From contig JAIXYF010000296.1 of NCBI GenBank assembly GCA_027490345.1, positions 1 through 22,245 of the forward strand: a stretch of 22,245 nucleotides of DNA, written 5' to 3'. The notes under the pieces were generated by a model. That model was not told where the DNA came from, made no database searches, and was given only the letters and a program-made list of their open reading frames with translations. This stretch comes from Novosphingobium sp. (GTDB taxonomy: Bacteria > Pseudomonadota > Alphaproteobacteria > Sphingomonadales > Sphingomonadaceae). Shown here in pieces: positions 20,558 to 22,245 of the stretch; the first letter of the stretch is position 1, and every line of letters starts with the position of its first letter. Position numbers and translations under genes: made by a program.

Positions 20558-21787
20558 CTATGCGATCCTGTTGCCGCCCTTGAACAGGGCGGTGACGCGA
20601 CCTTCCACCGGGCGGCGATCGAACGGCGTGTTGCCCGCCGTGGCGGCCATCCGGCTGCGATCGACGATCCACGGGCGCACAGGGTCGACCAGCGCGAGAT
20701 CGGCTTCATAGCCCACCTCCAGCCGCCCTGCCGCAACGCCCAGGAGCGCGGCCGGGTTGCCTGCCAGCAGCGTGAAGGCGCGGGCCATGGGAATCGCCCC
20801 GTCGCGCACCAGTGTGAGGGTGAGGGGCAGGAGCGTTTCCGCGCCCGCCATGCCCGGCTCGGCATCGGCAAAGGGCAGGCGCTTGTCTTCCGCACCGCGC
20901 GGATCGTGGCCCGAGGCAATCACATCTATCGTCCCGTCTGCAATTGCGGCGACCACGGCCTGCCGGTCCGCATCGCTGCGCAGCGGCGGGGAAAGGCGGC
21001 AGAACGTGCGGAACTCCACCAGTTCCAGATCGGAAAGCATGAAGTGGGCCGGCGTCACGCCCGCCGTCACCTGCACGCCGCGCGCCTTGGCCGCGCGCAC
21101 CAGATCGAGCGCGGCGGCGGTCGTCACCTGCCGGAAATGCAGGCGGCAACCGGTGAGTTCAGCCAACGCCAGATCGCGCGCGACCGCGAGGGCTTCGGCC
21201 TCTGCCGGGGCAGACGGCAGGCCCAGCCGGGTCGCCATCTCGCTCGCTGTGGCCACCGCGTGGCCTGCGATCCCGGCATCCTCGGCATGGGTGACGAGGA
21301 CAAGGCCCAGCATCGCGCAATAGCCCATCAGGCGCAGCATCACGCCCGAATCGCCGATCCAGCGGCGCCCGGTGGCCACCGCGCGCGCGCCCGCATCGCG
21401 CATCAGCGCCAGTTCGGCCAGTTCGGTGCCTTCCAGCCCGCGCGTGGCGGCGGCCAGCGGGTGGACCCACATGTCGGGCTTGCCCGATTGCGCCGCAAAC
21501 CGCACGCGCGCCGGATGATCGAGCGGCGGGCCCTGATCGGGCATCAGCGCAGCGCGGGTGATCCCGCCAAAGTGGAACGCGGGTTTGTCGATGGCGAACA
21601 CGCCAAGATCGACAAGGCCGGGGGTGATCAGCGCGCCTCTGGCATCGAGCACTTCGTCGCCGGGCTGCGGCGCGATATCACCCAGCGCGGTGATGCGGCC
21701 TTCCGCGATTCGCAGCGCGCCCGGCTGCGGCGCGCCGGTGGGCAACACCAGCCTGCCGCCGGTTATGGTGAGCGGGCGCGGGGTCAT
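20558..21787 (-). CDS. Dihydroorotase homologue lacking metal ligands (PyrC'-like, probably non-catalytic)
   Basis: The 409-aa product has the amidohydrolase/dihydroorotase layout: a small beta domain, LITPGLVDL (53-61), then a TIM-barrel region and a C-terminal GRLEVGYEADLALVDP segment. The catalytic residues are changed. The metal-binding H-x-H after GLVDL is G62-V-F64. The HVST histidine is Gln220 (FRQVTT). The catalytic Asp of TDHAPH is Gly293 (ASGHDP). Only the THAED histidine (167) remains. In Pseudomonas, inactive PyrC' proteins serve as structural subunits needed to assemble active aspartate transcarbamoylase. The ATG overlap with upstream pyrB strongly suggests the same role here. 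An active PyrC should be encoded elsewhere. Confidence 0.88.
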   Translation of the reverse strand: MTPRPLTITGGRLVLPTGAPQPGALRIAEGRITALGDIAPQPGDEVLDARGALITPGLVDLGVFAIDKPAFHFGGITRAALMPDQGPPLDHPARVRFAAQSGKPDMWVHPLAAATRGLEGTELAELALMRDAGARAVATGRRWIGDSGVMLRLMGYCAMLGLVLVTHAEDAGIAGHAVATASEMATRLGLPSAPAEAEALAVARDLALAELTGCRLHFRQVTTAAALDLVRAAKARGVQVTAGVTPAHFMLSDLELVEFRTFCRLSPPLRSDADRQAVVAAIADGTIDVIASGHDPRGAEDKRLPFADAEPGMAGAETLLPLTLTLVRDGAIPMARAFTLLAGNPAALLGVAAGRLEVGYEADLALVDPVRPWIVDRSRMAATAGNTPFDRRPVEGRVTALFKGGNRIA

Positions 21788-22245
21788 GCCACAGTTCCTT
21801 CGCCGGTTTCGGCCATCATGGCCCAGCCGGGCACCCCTCTGGCGCGGCGGGTGAGCACATCAAGGCAGGCCATGCGGATCGCGACGCCGCTTTCCACCTG
21901 CCGGGTGATGAGACTGCGCGCCGCGTGATCGGCCACCTGGCTGTCGATCTCGATACCCCGGTTCATCGGCCCCGGATGCATCACGAAGACATGGCTCGGC
22001 AGCTTGGCGAAGCGGTCCAGCGTCAGGCCATACAGGTGGCGGTATTCGCGCGGGGAGGGGATGAACTGGCCCGACATGCGCTCCTGCTGCAGGCGCAGCA
22101 TCATCACGACATCGGCCCCGGCCAGCGCGGCATCGAAATCGAGGACGGGCGTCACGCCCATCGCGGCGATTTCTGCCGGCATCAGCGCGGGCGGGGCGCA
22201 AACCGTCACGTCGGCGCCCAGCGCCGTCAGCGAAAGGATGTTCGA
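21784..22245 (-). CDS. pyrB: Aspartate carbamoyltransferase catalytic subunit (5' part outside window)
   Basis: PyrB condenses carbamoyl phosphate with L-aspartate to carbamoyl aspartate, the committed step of pyrimidine synthesis. Only the C-terminal 153 residues are present; the frame is open to the right edge, beginning SNILSLTALGADVTVCAPPA. Diagnostic parts are MMLRLQQERMSGQFIPSPRE, the loop carrying the aspartate-binding R-x-Q-x-E-R, and FVMHPGPMNRGIEIDSQVAD with the hallmark HPGPMNRG. The C-terminus ends RRARGVPGWAMMAETGEGTV. The HPGPMNRG motif and R-Q-E loop separate it from ornithine carbamoyltransferase. Its TGA overlaps the ATG of the pyrC'-like gene, so the two are translationally coupled. 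Confidence 0.95.
   Translation of the reverse strand, partial: SNILSLTALGADVTVCAPPALMPAEIAAMGVTPVLDFDAALAGADVVMMLRLQQERMSGQFIPSPREYRHLYGLTLDRFAKLPSHVFVMHPGPMNRGIEIDSQVADHAARSLITRQVESGVAIRMACLDVLTRRARGVPGWAMMAETGEGTVA

Overview
The window is about 22 kb of GC-rich, densely coding DNA with strong GC bias at third codon positions. Several features point to an alphaproteobacterium of the Sphingomonadales (Novosphingobium/Sphingomonas-like). These are a compact sigma-54-controlled flagellar locus, a TIGR02281-type aspartic protease, a DUF418 membrane protein, hairpin repeats built on CCCGTGCTTGACACGGG, and a pyrB/pseudo-dihydroorotase pair. The taxonomic call is inference; there is no rRNA or other marker gene in the window.

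Positions 1-10076 are a flagellar gene cluster. On the minus strand, flgB-flgC-flgD-flgE-flgF-flgG encode the rod and hook; flgG runs off the left edge. Diverging on the plus strand are a small MotA-like/MotB-like pair, flgA, flgM-flgN, a signal-less lytic transglycosylase, flhA and fliA. Three almost perfect RpoN (sigma-54) promoters precede flgB, flgA and the transglycosylase-flhA-fliA operon. This fits a hierarchy in which sigma-54 drives basal body, hook and export genes, and FliA/FlgM control the late class. The hook hardware is unusually small: FlgD is only its N-terminal region and FlgE has FlgG-like length. A block of three consecutive hairpins, including a perfect 32-bp inverted repeat, lies between flgN and the transglycosylase promoter.

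Positions 10077-14427 are accessory. There is a visibly lower-GC gene of the L-2-amino-thiazoline-4-carboxylate hydrolase family, a short-chain dehydrogenase with altered active-site motifs, a REP-like hairpin pair, and a minus-strand run of an L,D-transpeptidase, a VIT1-family metal transporter and a LysE/RhtB exporter. A short 11-bp tandem repeat lies between the transpeptidase and the next gene.

Positions 14428-20560 are cell-envelope and cell-organisation genes: a membrane-anchored aspartic protease, a DUF418 protein, and two repeat-plus-SPOR-domain proteins that bracket a ParA-like ATPase and a ribbon-helix-helix protein. This looks like a positioning or division-associated module, but its function is not established here.

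Positions 20558-22245 (minus strand) are pyrimidine biosynthesis: pyrB (5' part outside the window) overlapping a dihydroorotase homologue that lacks the metal-binding residues. It is therefore probably a non-catalytic PyrC' subunit of aspartate transcarbamoylase.
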